Counted from the stretch's first letter, positions 32,546-42,403 are shown. The stretch is 64,000 nucleotides of DNA from Suilimivivens sp964571145 (GCA_964571145.1 CAZNAP010000002.1:13258-77257); one strand, 5' to 3'. Made by a program: numbers and translations. The notes: a model not told the origin generated them from the sequence alone.

Positions 32546-33565
32546 ATGGAAACAAGAGTCGGGGCAATTTTTGAACAGGGTCAGCAGAGTATTAAGGTGC
32601 CGATTTCTGTTTTTATTCGTTCAAACGCATCAGTAGCTGGTACGAAGGAAGGGCAGGGTCCTTTTGGAGAAAACTATGACGTGGTTGGAATAGACGATAA
32701 ATTCGGGTGTGATACCTGGGAAGAAGCAGAAAGTACCTTACAGAAAGAAGCACTACAACTGGCAATTGGGAAGTCAGAATTGTCAAATAGTGAAATTAAG
32801 TATTTGTTTGCGGGAGATTTACTGGGGCAGTCCATTGCCAGTAGTTTTGGATTGGCTTCTTTTGAAATCCCGCTAATCGGTGTATATGGAGCCTGTTCTA
32901 CCTGTGGGTTGTCGTTGGCTATGGCTACTATTATGATAGCGGGAGGAATGGCGGAGCATGCAGCTTGTGTCACTTCCAGTCATTTTGCCAGTGCAGAGAA
33001 GGAATTTCGTTTTCCTCTTGGATATGGAAATCAACGACCTCTTTCAGCTACATGGACTGCAACAGGAAGCGGTGCCTTTGTGCTCAGTAGTGTAAAAAGT
33101 GATAATGATAAAGCGAGAGTTGCCGGAATAACAATAGGCAAAATTGTAGATTTTGGGTTAAAGGATTCACTGAATATGGGGGCGTGTATGGCACCTGCAG
33201 CTTGTGATACAATCTACCGAAATTTAATGGATTTTGACCGGAAGCCTTCTGATTATGACAAAATTATTACCGGTGATCTGGGTAGTGTGGGACAAAAGGT
33301 TCTTTGGGATATGATGCGTGAAAAGGGTATGGATATTTCCAAAGTTCATATGGATTGTGGAATGGAAATTTACGGTGCCAGTCAGGACATGCACGCAGGC
33401 GGAAGTGGCTGCGGTTGCAGTGCACTGGTTTTATCAGCCTATATATTGAAGCAGCTGAATGAGGGAAAATGGAAAAGAGTTCTGTTTGTACCAACTGGCG
33501 CATTGCTCAGTAAGACTAGCTTCAACGAAGGTCAGAGTATTCCTGGCATTGCCCATGCAGTCTAA
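32546..33565 (+). CDS. spoVAD: Stage V sporulation protein AD
   Basis: SpoVAD has a thiolase-like fold and binds dipicolinic acid for uptake into the forespore. The 339-residue length and blocks YGACSTCGLSLAMATIMIAGGMAEHAACVTSSHFASAEKEFRFPL, RPLSATWTATGSGAFVLS, ITGDLGSVGQ and GGSGCGCSALVL are those of the family. It stands alone, 4 kb from spoVAC and without spoVAE beside it. Its GGAGG lies in a hairpin directly before the ATG, which would limit translation unless the hairpin is opened. Confidence 0.95.
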   Translation: METRVGAIFEQGQQSIKVPISVFIRSNASVAGTKEGQGPFGENYDVVGIDDKFGCDTWEEAESTLQKEALQLAIGKSELSNSEIKYLFAGDLLGQSIASSFGLASFEIPLIGVYGACSTCGLSLAMATIMIAGGMAEHAACVTSSHFASAEKEFRFPLGYGNQRPLSATWTATGSGAFVLSSVKSDNDKARVAGITIGKIVDFGLKDSLNMGACMAPAACDTIYRNLMDFDRKPSDYDKIITGDLGSVGQKVLWDMMREKGMDISKVHMDCGMEIYGASQDMHAGGSGCGCSALVLSAYILKQLNEGKWKRVLFVPTGALLSKTSFNEGQSIPGIAHAV

Positions 33566-33730
33566 CTTGTTTGTTGTAACTAGAAATCAAGGAAAGAAAA
33601 TAGAATTGTACAATAATTGCATTAGTGCATAATAGAATTTGCATACGTAAAGTGATATCTTTAGTTTAGTTACTAGTAATAGTAACCGCAGGTCAATAGT
33701 AATAGCGGATTAATAGAGGAGGGTATCGGT

Positions 33731-35473
33731 ATGCAAAAGAAATTAAGCCCAAAGGTGGCTGAAAGCAGAAGCAAAAACAGTTATAAGAACTTTAATGTCA
33801 GTGTGTATTGTCCGGTTGCTAATATTAATAAAATAACAGATTTTGACGATTTTGATCGTAAATTTAAATTACTTTATGGAAATGTAAAAATTGGACGTGC
33901 TTACTTGGAATGTTACAGGGGTATGGAGTGGTGCAGCAAGGAGCAGCTCCTGAAAGTAAAAGAATATTTTGAGCAAAAAGGAATTCAAACTTCAGGCGGC
34001 ATTACAACTTGTGATGATGGCAAGGGCGAAGGCTTTGTGTCACTTTGTTATTCCAAGGAGAAGGGTAGAAAAATTCTGGAGGATGCAGTTCGCTTATGCG
34101 CAGAAGTATTTGATGAATTTATTTTTGATGATTTTTACTTTATTAATTGTAGATGTAAAGATTGTATAGAACGAAAAGGGAAGATGTCATGGTCTGAGTT
34201 CCGCCTGGAGCAAAAGCGTCAGTTGTCCCGTGATATTGTGATGAAAATTGCAAAAGAAGTGAATCCGGATATCAATGTGATTATTAAGTTCCCACAGTGG
34301 TATGAAGCATTTAATGAAACCGGCTATGACTTAATCAACGAGCCGGAGATATTTGATTCCATTTATACCGGAACTGAAACCAGAAATCCTGATTATGCAC
34401 AGCAGCATTTACCCAAATATCTAAGCTATTTTGTGATGCGTTATCTGGAAAGTGCGGCACCGGGCAGAAATCTGGGCGGTTGGTTTGATCCATATGAATG
34501 CACCTATAACATGACTTCCTTTTTGGAACAAGGTTATTTAACCCTATTTGCCAAGGCGAAGGAAGTGACTTTGTTCTGCCTTGGAACACTAATTAACGAT
34601 CCGGATTATCAATTGTTTCCACCCGCACTGGGTCAGATGTTTGAAGAAATGGATGCTTATTTAGGGCAACTCGGAAACCCGATTGGTGCTGTTGCCTACA
34701 GACCTGGTTATGCCAGAGGCGAGGACAATATTCATAATTATCTGGGCATGTGTGGTATTCCATTGGAAGCAGCTATTGAATATCCTGATCAGGCAAAAGT
34801 GGTTTTCCTGGCAGAAGGTGCAGCTGATGATCAAAAGATAGTAGAGCAGATGAAAGCAAGCCTGATGAATGGTTCGGATGTGATTGTAACCAGCGGATTT
34901 GTTAGAAAACTGGGTGCTGACTTTAAAGAATTTGCAAATGTTACTTATTCTGCACGCAAGGCAATGGTACAGGAATATGCAAATACGAAAGATAACGGAT
35001 TAACGGTAAGCGGCCGCTATACAGGGGCACAGCCGGTACTGATTCCGCAGTTGGATTATTGTACCAATGATATTTGGGAGTTGGCAGCTGCCTATGGTAC
35101 AGCGAATAATTTCCCGATTATTCTACGGTTTAGCTATGGCGCAGGACGATTATGCATCATTACCATACCTGACAATATGGGCGACATCTATCATTATCCG
35201 TCACAGGTACTTAAGGTCATGAGAGCAGTATTTTCTAAAGGAATGCCGGTTATGTTGGATGGACCCAGTCAGATGCAGTTGTTTGTATATGATAATGATA
35301 CATTTATTGTACGCTCTGATTTACCGTTCTATGAAAGTGTAACACTGCTCTTCGCAGAAGAAGTAAAGGAAGTGAAAGATTTAATCCGAAATCAAACACT
35401 GCCTGTTGTAAATAATAAGTTGACCGTACAGTTAACTCCGGGCGTTAATTATGTAGCCGAAATCATCAAATGA
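33731..35473 (+). CDS. Glycoside-hydrolase-like TIM-barrel protein
   Basis: The 580-residue cytosolic protein (no signal peptide) has a first half with alternating strands and helices of a TIM barrel. Acidic clusters are FDEFIFDDFYF, with CRCKDC after it, and GGWFDPYECTYN. The second half (about 330-480) resembles a glutamine-amidotransferase-like or beta-galactosidase trimerisation domain (VVFLAEGAADDQKIVEQMKASLMNGSDVIVTSGF), and a small beta domain ends it. I judge it a glycosidase-related protein of unassigned family with substrate unknown. AGAGGAGGGTATC precedes the ATG. It ends 4 bp from the convergent gene with no terminator visible. Confidence 0.6.
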   Translation: MQKKLSPKVAESRSKNSYKNFNVSVYCPVANINKITDFDDFDRKFKLLYGNVKIGRAYLECYRGMEWCSKEQLLKVKEYFEQKGIQTSGGITTCDDGKGEGFVSLCYSKEKGRKILEDAVRLCAEVFDEFIFDDFYFINCRCKDCIERKGKMSWSEFRLEQKRQLSRDIVMKIAKEVNPDINVIIKFPQWYEAFNETGYDLINEPEIFDSIYTGTETRNPDYAQQHLPKYLSYFVMRYLESAAPGRNLGGWFDPYECTYNMTSFLEQGYLTLFAKAKEVTLFCLGTLINDPDYQLFPPALGQMFEEMDAYLGQLGNPIGAVAYRPGYARGEDNIHNYLGMCGIPLEAAIEYPDQAKVVFLAEGAADDQKIVEQMKASLMNGSDVIVTSGFVRKLGADFKEFANVTYSARKAMVQEYANTKDNGLTVSGRYTGAQPVLIPQLDYCTNDIWELAAAYGTANNFPIILRFSYGAGRLCIITIPDNMGDIYHYPSQVLKVMRAVFSKGMPVMLDGPSQMQLFVYDNDTFIVRSDLPFYESVTLLFAEEVKEVKDLIRNQTLPVVNNKLTVQLTPGVNYVAEIIK

Positions 35474-35477
35474 AATA

Positions 35478-37868
35478 CTATTTTCGTCTATCTGTAATTT
35501 TCAGTATGATAAAAAGCAGAGCAACCAATAAAACCATGATGCCCCAGCTGGCAAAAGCCTGTAGATTGGTGGACAGTGAAAAAGGGAATCCTTTTTCACT
35601 GACACCAACTAAGGGCTCCATGGTAATCAGCGAACATTGTAATATGGTGGATAGAACCATAAAAGGCAGAATCCATAGGGAAATCTTATCCAGAGAAGCA
35701 GTAACCTTACTGTCGTGATAATTAGCTACCTGATCCAATTGATTTAAAACTTCCTCTTTTAATTCTGAAATTCTATAAATATCACCAGACAGACCGCGAT
35801 AGATTCTGTCACCTACTTCTTCCTCTATAGCAGTACTGAAATAACCAGCTGAGGAGAAACTAATCAGCATTTCTCTTAAATCTTTGATTTGTATACGGCT
35901 GCTTTTCCGATTATTAATTTTAGTTTCTACCAATACTCTTTTACATTCCAGTAGCACATAACGCTGTTCCAATATCAGCAAATACATCCAAAACCATTCC
36001 TGATTAAACAATTGATGAATTGGAGTTACTTCTTCGAAGGTAGTGCTGACAAGTGCACATCCAATACGTGAATAAGCCATGTGCTGGCGATAATTAAATG
36101 CCAGTGTTTGACAGTTATTATCGGTATTGCCGTCGATGGAGCATAACATAGCCGCATACCGTGTCAGAGATTGATCAGTGACAGCTGCATTTTCAGGAGA
36201 AAGCTTTGCATAAGTGTAGTAATGCGGATTTATTAATTTGACAGTATCATCTGCAAGTTCTGGGTCCAAAAGAGCGGGCGTTACTGATAAAGTAGTTCTA
36301 AAATATTCGTCAATCTGCATACGGAAATTTCTCTGTGTTTCCATAGCCAGAAAAGTAGGCACAATACGTTCGCTATAGTCTCTGTTAGCGGATAACAGGA
36401 AAAAACCGATTCCATACGGGAACAGAAAAACCTGAAGCTCTTTTGAAATTGCACAGGTATCATTGAGAGCTTGTAAATCTTTTAATAGTTTAGATTGAAC
36501 CGGCATAATGTAATAGGCATAGTTATTCTGATCCAGTGAAAACTCTGTAACCATTGTGTTGAAATAGCGTAAAGAAGGTCGCAGATAAGGCATTGTATTA
36601 TTTCCGTTTTTATAAAGAGCTCTTTCCTGAAATAAGGCATTCAAATGTTTATAGTTATGTCTTTCAAATCGGAAAGGGATAATCAGATTGTTATGTAAAC
36701 TATTTAGTTTGCATTCGGAGAAGGAAACCACGGTATGTATGATGTCTTCAGGAGAAAGCAACGACCCGGTTCTGGGGGAAGCAATTAGGGTTAGATCTGC
36801 ATTAATAAACCACGGATCAGAAGTTTCTTCATAGGGTGGAGTTAAGAAGAGGGAATCACTTTCTTCCCGGTAACCTCTAGGGGCACTGTGATCTCTTTTA
36901 TGACATCCGGTTTCTTGATATAAAGTATTTTCATGCTCCTGCTCATAGGTTTCCAGATATCTGGCAATTGGGAGCAGAGAATAAGGCAATTCACGATTGT
37001 CGTTATATGCAGGATTCAAGGAAATAATGTAATTGGTACAGGAAATTTGCTTTTCCCCGACACAAGAGTTAATTGGCGCATCCGGAATTATGGTCAGAGG
37101 ATAACCGTCAGCTCTGGCCCACAAGCGATTCAGCTGGCAGGTAGGAACGGCAGTCCAAATTAGAACATCCACTTTTTCATCCGAAATTGTTTCGTTTCCC
37201 AAAGGAAGATAGCACTTGTCCGTTTTGCAGATACTGGATTTATCAGCCAGATAGTGTTGATAGTCTTCGTTGGCAAGTTTCAGCTCTGCTCTGCAGTTGA
37301 TTCGTTCAATGGGAGAAGTAAAAAAATCATAGGCAGCAGGTGCAACTTTTTCAGCTTGTCTAACAGCCTGCCTGATGACGGTCAAGGCTCTTTCAGTCGC
37401 CTTTTGCATATCTTTTTCTACCATAAATACAAAAGTGAGGATGCAATAAAGAGAGACCAAAGGTTGATTCGGTTGGTCTGCTAGGAGAATGTTTCCACGG
37501 TCTACGGCTTTCACGTAGTCCACAATAGAAGTAAGGGATTGGGGAAAACAAGCTGTTATCTCTTTCTTCTTATCCCGATGTTCCAAATAATTTTGGATTA
37601 AGTAAATCGAAAACAATGCATCGGTATCGGGATAACGATGGGTATGAAAGGTAAACGTATTTGCTTCGTCCGCTTCCAGACAGGTCAGAAAATTGGTGTT
37701 ATCAACTATCGCTTCTACAGTACAGCAATACTGAGAAGTATGGTGGTGGTCGAAAATACCTTCATCTAAAGTGTTTCCGTTATCAATCCAGATATGAGAG
37801 GGTTCGCGGTCTGATTTAGAGGCTGTTGTTCCATGAGGATGAAATTCATAACGGTAGTTGTACTTCAT
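35478..37868 (-). CDS. Large protein with DHH-like N-terminus and two C-terminal membrane helices
   Basis: I do not recognise the family. The 796-residue protein begins with IDNGNTLDEGIFDHHHTS (DHHH at residues 40-43) and then THRYPDTDALFSIYLI (residues 76-91). These recall the DHH and HxxPDxDA motifs of DHH phosphoesterases but in swapped order. The middle 500 residues have no clear motif. A helical region and two transmembrane helices (about 735-755 and 772-790) end the protein, like the stalk and membrane part of CorA-type proteins. It lies 3 bp after the asparaginase gene and is probably translated from the same mRNA. Confidence 0.65.
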   Translation of the reverse strand: MKYNYRYEFHPHGTTASKSDREPSHIWIDNGNTLDEGIFDHHHTSQYCCTVEAIVDNTNFLTCLEADEANTFTFHTHRYPDTDALFSIYLIQNYLEHRDKKKEITACFPQSLTSIVDYVKAVDRGNILLADQPNQPLVSLYCILTFVFMVEKDMQKATERALTVIRQAVRQAEKVAPAAYDFFTSPIERINCRAELKLANEDYQHYLADKSSICKTDKCYLPLGNETISDEKVDVLIWTAVPTCQLNRLWARADGYPLTIIPDAPINSCVGEKQISCTNYIISLNPAYNDNRELPYSLLPIARYLETYEQEHENTLYQETGCHKRDHSAPRGYREESDSLFLTPPYEETSDPWFINADLTLIASPRTGSLLSPEDIIHTVVSFSECKLNSLHNNLIIPFRFERHNYKHLNALFQERALYKNGNNTMPYLRPSLRYFNTMVTEFSLDQNNYAYYIMPVQSKLLKDLQALNDTCAISKELQVFLFPYGIGFFLLSANRDYSERIVPTFLAMETQRNFRMQIDEYFRTTLSVTPALLDPELADDTVKLINPHYYTYAKLSPENAAVTDQSLTRYAAMLCSIDGNTDNNCQTLAFNYRQHMAYSRIGCALVSTTFEEVTPIHQLFNQEWFWMYLLILEQRYVLLECKRVLVETKINNRKSSRIQIKDLREMLISFSSAGYFSTAIEEEVGDRIYRGLSGDIYRISELKEEVLNQLDQVANYHDSKVTASLDKISLWILPFMVLSTILQCSLITMEPLVGVSEKGFPFSLSTNLQAFASWGIMVLLVALLFIILKITDRRK

Positions 37869-37871
37869 AAA

Positions 37872-38909
37872 TTAACCTTCCTTTTCCGGTAGTGATTCAA
37901 AGTATATATTTGAGTGCATAAATTCTTCTGCAGATAATTTTGTTTGATTATAAAGCACCAAAAGTTTGGTATAAGCAGCTTCGGCTGAAATGTTAATCAG
38001 AGGAACTGCGCCAAGACTCAGAATTTCTTTGCTGGTGGTATACATTTCTGCATCATAGTTTTTGAAAGAGGTCACATAGAAATCAATGCCTTCTTCTTTG
38101 CAGCGTTTGATGAACTCCAAGAGGGAATAATTTCCGCCGTCTGTGCAGGCTGTAGAGGAGTGGTACAAACAATGCAAAATAGCCTTAGGTTTCTGCGTTA
38201 AATCAAAATTGCGGTAATCTAAACCGGGATGTGGTTTGATGACCAGAACATTATTCTTGAAATCAATTGTGTCTGAAATCAGTCTTGATTTGTTGGCATT
38301 GATTTCATCCAAAGAAGGATTCAGAGGGCTTGGCGTAATAACCAGCTTTTCATCAATCATCTGACCGAAAGGTCGCCCGCCGTAGCAGCCAAATTGGTCA
38401 TTGTAGTTATCTGCTTCAACAATTCGAGTAGCCAGATAAACATCATTTTCTCCGGAATCATTTTGGAAAATGGTAAAGACACCATTAGCCGTGCCTTCTT
38501 TGATTAGACATACCGCATTTCTAAAATTGGGAAGTCCGTTGCTTCTGGAGTCTTCCAGTGCATAATTACTTGCAATCAGTACAACCGGTATAGGCAGGTG
38601 GTGATAGAGCAATCCCATGAGAGCAGAGGTATAAGGCAGTGTGTCTGTACCGTGGGTAATGATGATACCCTGATAGTTACTGCAATCGATATGGGACATG
38701 GTATCGCATAAGGTTGTCCATTCTTTAGGAGTAATGTTTTCACTCAGAATATTGAGCGGTTGAATAACTTCAAATTCCATATCGCACGGATAAGTCTCAT
38801 TATATAAACTAATTAACCGATAGGCAGCAGCAGGGTTTACGTCAATCAGTTTAGATTCAACCTTGCTTCCTATGGTACCGCCGGTTAATACTACAAGAAT
38901 TTTTTTCAT
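37872..38909 (-). CDS. ansA: L-asparaginase (type I/II fold)
   Basis: It hydrolyses asparagine to aspartate and ammonia. The 345-residue protein has VLTGGTIGSKVE (first catalytic Thr in TGGTI) and IITHGTDTLPYT (HGTDT, second catalytic Thr and Asp), with no signal peptide, so it is cytosolic. Residues 195-210 (PLNPSLDEIN) are as in the family. It is the middle gene of a minus-strand operon between a HEPN-V4R protein (113 bp upstream) and a DHH-like membrane protein (3 bp downstream). That setting is unusual for a housekeeping asparaginase, so its real substrate could differ. Confidence 0.87.
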   Translation of the reverse strand: MKKILVVLTGGTIGSKVESKLIDVNPAAAYRLISLYNETYPCDMEFEVIQPLNILSENITPKEWTTLCDTMSHIDCSNYQGIIITHGTDTLPYTSALMGLLYHHLPIPVVLIASNYALEDSRSNGLPNFRNAVCLIKEGTANGVFTIFQNDSGENDVYLATRIVEADNYNDQFGCYGGRPFGQMIDEKLVITPSPLNPSLDEINANKSRLISDTIDFKNNVLVIKPHPGLDYRNFDLTQKPKAILHCLYHSSTACTDGGNYSLLEFIKRCKEEGIDFYVTSFKNYDAEMYTTSKEILSLGAVPLINISAEAAYTKLLVLYNQTKLSAEEFMHSNIYFESLPEKEG

Positions 38910-38955
38910 TATTTTAATATCCTCAGCTTTCTAGTTTGATAAATATTACATATAT

Positions 38956-39003
38956 TCATAATATACATATTCAAAATCAACATACTCATAATATACATAT
39001 TCA
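38956..39003. repeat. 18-bp direct repeat, 30 bp apart
   Basis: TCATAATATACATATTCA occurs at 38956-38973 and again at 38986-39003, between the HEPN-V4R and asparaginase genes. The interval is very AT-rich and may hold a promoter. Confidence 0.75.
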
Positions 39004-39022
39004 GAAGAGTGCTACCTGCGCA

Positions 39023-40189
39023 TTATTCAACAATGGTAACTTCGTAAGAGCATTTCTTCTTAAGTGCATTTCGCAGCGGACAGATGTTGCCTGCACAAGT
39101 TAGTTTAACCTGTTGACCGCCTAATAATTCTTCCAGCACCCCTTCACAATACCCTTTTAAAAAGACGCAAATTTTCACATCGCCCTTTTTCCGGTTATAG
39201 CATAGGAAGTTTTCATTAATATCAATGGTGCCGCTAATGGTACCTTCCTCTTCGTCAATTTTCAGGTTGTTGACAAAACGACCCCAGCCAACCTCTGAGT
39301 CAAAATCACACCACATGGTAATTTTATCATTGAGAGACAAATTATTTTCAAGTTCCCAGCGTCCGTTTATGATGCACCCAAATGCACTGCCACTGTCATA
39401 GCCCATGTCATAAAGAACAGAATTGGCATCTTCTTCGGAGGCAAGTGCAGTCACCTTCTCGTAAACGACGGATAGCATACGATTAATGGTTTCTACTTTA
39501 TAGGAAATATTGCGGGTGCCGTCAGACTGGTTAATAATTAATCCTCGTTTACGATTGAGGGCAATATTCACCATTTCAGTTTCATCTTCATCAGTGGTTG
39601 GCTCAGGTACAGGCGGCTCAGGAATGGGAACATCAGAAGTCGATTCCTCAGTAGCAGATTTATCCTTTTTTTGAGTATCTTTATCGCCATCCTTAGGGTC
39701 TTTAGGGGGTTTGGTGGGTTCTAAATTCATATATAGGGTAGCCAGCATGTTTCGCAGGCAGTTAAATACCAAATCTGCATCATAACGGGAGCAGGTTACA
39801 TCCATTTTGGAATTGGTATGGGTCAATGAATTACGCAAATCCACAATGGCACTGAAGCGAATACCGTTAATAAGTCCCATATCTCTGTTTACATACTCGG
39901 ACCACTTGGAAAGTAGTTTAGCTCTTTCATTTAATCCAACCAGTTCTCCGAAGGTAAAGCCTTCCACATCCTTATTTCCCTTACCAATTTCGCGTTCTAT
40001 ATCCATGAGACGAGTGCGGTCTTGGTAGTTAAAAGTAGCCAGTGCTTCTTTGAATATTTTCTTGAACGCCATTTCAAATAAACTGCAGCATTCCTTCACT
40101 ACAAAACTATAATTTCCGACATCATATTGTATCTGAATCTTGCCAAGCTCATCTTGTACTTTTGTCATTTGCTCATTTGTATGTCCCAT
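39023..40189 (-). CDS. HEPN-like domain fused to a V4R domain
   Basis: The 388-residue protein has a helical N-terminal domain (residues 1-155) resembling HEPN/DUF4145-type folds. It ends in DLRNSLTH, an RX4H motif (R119, H124) like that of HEPN ribonucleases. An acidic, Pro-rich linker (about 158-205) leads to a C-terminal V4R-like small-molecule-binding domain (YDMGYDSGSAFGC, then GYCEGVLEELLGGQQVKLTCAG and Cys residues at the end). V4R domains bind hydrocarbons or metals in sensory proteins. A sensor-gated RNase is one reading. It heads the operon with the asparaginase and DHH-like genes. The domain calls are by eye. Confidence 0.65.
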   Translation of the reverse strand: MGHTNEQMTKVQDELGKIQIQYDVGNYSFVVKECCSLFEMAFKKIFKEALATFNYQDRTRLMDIEREIGKGNKDVEGFTFGELVGLNERAKLLSKWSEYVNRDMGLINGIRFSAIVDLRNSLTHTNSKMDVTCSRYDADLVFNCLRNMLATLYMNLEPTKPPKDPKDGDKDTQKKDKSATEESTSDVPIPEPPVPEPTTDEDETEMVNIALNRKRGLIINQSDGTRNISYKVETINRMLSVVYEKVTALASEEDANSVLYDMGYDSGSAFGCIINGRWELENNLSLNDKITMWCDFDSEVGWGRFVNNLKIDEEEGTISGTIDINENFLCYNRKKGDVKICVFLKGYCEGVLEELLGGQQVKLTCAGNICPLRNALKKKCSYEVTIVE

Positions 40190-40382
40190 AATGCGCTCCT
40201 TTGTAGTATATACTGGATTTCAATGCCTAAAATTATACCATAATTTTCATAGAATAACAATGCTTACGACCTGTGTGGTATTTTCAGATGACATTTCAAT
40301 GTGCCATTATACAGTGTGATTATTGTACGATTTTCAGTACGATTTTCAGTGTGAAAAAATCCTAGTATTTTTCATTATTCTA

Positions 40383-40391
40383 TGCTATAAT
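40383..40391 (+). promoter_or_regulatory. Extended -10 promoter of tig
   Basis: TGCTATAAT is an extended -10; no good -35 is seen 17 nt upstream. Upstream of it TACGATTTTCAG is repeated twice near 40326-40350. The 290-bp interval 40190-40479 contains no other gene. Confidence 0.55.
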
Positions 40392-40479
40392 CGTAAAATG
40401 ACTGTGAATGTGCCAAGAGTATAGAAAAGAGCATTGAATCAATAGAATAACACAGGATTTATAAGGAGGATGTACTTAC

Positions 40480-41766
40480 ATGAGTGTACAGGTAGAAAAA
40501 TTAGAAAAGAATATGGCGAAGCTTACAATCGAGGCTTCTGCAGAAGAACTGGAGAAGGCATTACAGAGTGCTTTTCTTAAAAACAAGGATAAAATCAGTG
40601 TTCCCGGTTTTAGAAAAGGCAAAGTGCCCCGTCAGATGATAGAAAAAATGTATGGCCCGGCTATCTTTTATGAAGATGCTGCTAACGAACTGATTCCTGA
40701 AGCATATGAGAAAGCTTTGGATGAATGTGAGGAAAGTATCGTTTCTTCACCTGAAATTGATGTTACCCAAATCGAAAAAGGAAAACCATTTATCTTTACA
40801 GCTACAGTAGCTCTCAAGCCTGAAGTGAAACTGGGTAAGTATAAGGGTGTAAAGGTGGATAAAGTTGATGCTACAGTGACTGACGAGGAAGTACTCGCTG
40901 AACTTGATAAGCAGAGAGAAAGCAACGCAAGAAATGTAGAAGTAACCGACAGAGCAGTGAAAGACGGCGATATTACAACGCTAGATTTTGAAGGTTTCGT
41001 AGATGGTGAAGCATTTGATGGCGGCAAGGGAGAAAATTATCCTTTGACAATTGGTTCGGGTTCTTTTATTCCCGGATTTGAAGAGCAGTTGGTTGGCGCT
41101 GAAATCGGTAAGGAAGTAGAAGTAAACGTAACTTTCCCTGAAGATTATCAGGCAGAAGAATTAAAGGGCAAAGCTGCTGTATTCAAATGTACAATTAAAG
41201 AGATTAAAGAGAAGGAACTTCCGGAACTGGATGATGAGTTCGCAAGTGAAGTTTCTGAATTTGAAACACTGGAAGAATATAAAGCAGATGTTAAGGCTAA
41301 GCTTACTGAGAAGAAAGAAAAAGATGCTAAGGATGAGAAGGAAGCAGCTGTTATTGAAGCAATCATCAAGGATGCCGAAATGGAAATTCCTGAAGCGATG
41401 TTGCAGACACAGCAGAAGCAGATGGTGGATGAATTTGCTCAAAGAATTCAGATGCAGGGCTTATCCATTGATCAGTACTTCCAGTTTACAGGTACAAATT
41501 ACGACAAGATGATTGAACAGGTGAAACCTCAGGCTGAAAAGAGAATTCAGTCCAGACTGGTGCTGGAAGCAATTGCAGCAGCAGAAAAGATTGAAGCAAC
41601 TGAAGAAGATTTTGAAGAAGAAATGAAGGTTATGGCTGAAACATATCAGATGGAAGTAGATAAAGTGAAAGAACTTCTTCCTGAGAAGAGTGTAGCACAG
41701 ATTAAAGAAGATTTAGCAGTTCGTAAAGCTGCTGAATTTGTTGTGGAAAATGCAAAGACTAAATAA
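40480..41766 (+). CDS. tig: Trigger factor
   Basis: Trigger factor is a ribosome-associated chaperone and peptidyl-prolyl isomerase. The 428-residue protein has the N-terminal ribosome-binding domain (with the signature GFRKGKVPRQMIEKMYG). The FKBP-type PPIase domain (about 150-240, GDITTLDFEGFVDGEAFDGGKGENYPLTIGSGSFIPGFEEQLVGA) and the helical C-terminal arms follow. A GGAGG site stands before the ATG. It heads the tig-clpP-clpX-lon block, a common protein quality-control cluster in Clostridia. Confidence 0.97.
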   Translation: MSVQVEKLEKNMAKLTIEASAEELEKALQSAFLKNKDKISVPGFRKGKVPRQMIEKMYGPAIFYEDAANELIPEAYEKALDECEESIVSSPEIDVTQIEKGKPFIFTATVALKPEVKLGKYKGVKVDKVDATVTDEEVLAELDKQRESNARNVEVTDRAVKDGDITTLDFEGFVDGEAFDGGKGENYPLTIGSGSFIPGFEEQLVGAEIGKEVEVNVTFPEDYQAEELKGKAAVFKCTIKEIKEKELPELDDEFASEVSEFETLEEYKADVKAKLTEKKEKDAKDEKEAAVIEAIIKDAEMEIPEAMLQTQQKQMVDEFAQRIQMQGLSIDQYFQFTGTNYDKMIEQVKPQAEKRIQSRLVLEAIAAAEKIEATEEDFEEEMKVMAETYQMEVDKVKELLPEKSVAQIKEDLAVRKAAEFVVENAKTK

Positions 41767-41812
41767 GTAATGAGCATTGTTCCGATTAAGGTTCATTAAG
41801 GAGGATATTGGT

Positions 41813-42403
41813 ATGAGTTTAGTACCTTATGTCATTGAGCAAACCAGCAGGGGCGAACGCTCCTATGATATTTATTCCAGACTTCTAAAGGAAAGAATTA
41901 TTTTCCTTGGAGAAGAAGTAACTGATGTAGCAGCAAGTATTGTAGTAGCACAGATGCTTTTCCTGGAAGCAGAAGATCCGGAGAAGGATATTCAGCTTTA
42001 CATCAACAGCCCGGGCGGAAGCGTAACAGCAGGTATGGCAATTTACGATACGATGCAGTATGTGAAATGTGATGTTTCCACTTATTGCATGGGTATGGCG
42101 GCAAGCATGGGTTCTTTCCTGTTATCAGGCGGAACCAAAGGCAAAAGACTGGCACTTCCCAATGCAGAAATTATGATTCATCAGCCTCTTGGCGGTGCGC
42201 AGGGACAGGCAACAGAAATTGAAATTGCTGCTAAGCATATTTTGAAAACCAAAGAAAAATTGAATAGAATTTTAGCTGCAAATACTGGAAAAGATTATGA
42301 TGTGATTGCAGCAGATACAGAAAGAGATAATTGGATGACTGCAGAGGAAGCCAAAGAGTATGGCTTAATTGACAGAGTAGTCTACAAACGTACTGAAAAT
42401 TAA
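41813..42403 (+). CDS. clpP: ATP-dependent Clp protease proteolytic subunit
   Basis: ClpP forms the tetradecameric peptidase chamber used with ClpX. The 196-residue protein starts at ATG 41813 behind AAGGAGG (the frame opens earlier at 41777 but MSLVPYVIEQTSRGERSYDIYSRLL is the family start). The catalytic Ser is in YCMGMAASMGSFLL, the His in AEIMIHQPLGGAQGQATEI, and the Asp in TERDNWMTA. It lies between tig and clpX. Confidence 0.97.
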   Translation: MSLVPYVIEQTSRGERSYDIYSRLLKERIIFLGEEVTDVAASIVVAQMLFLEAEDPEKDIQLYINSPGGSVTAGMAIYDTMQYVKCDVSTYCMGMAASMGSFLLSGGTKGKRLALPNAEIMIHQPLGGAQGQATEIEIAAKHILKTKEKLNRILAANTGKDYDVIAADTERDNWMTAEEAKEYGLIDRVVYKRTEN

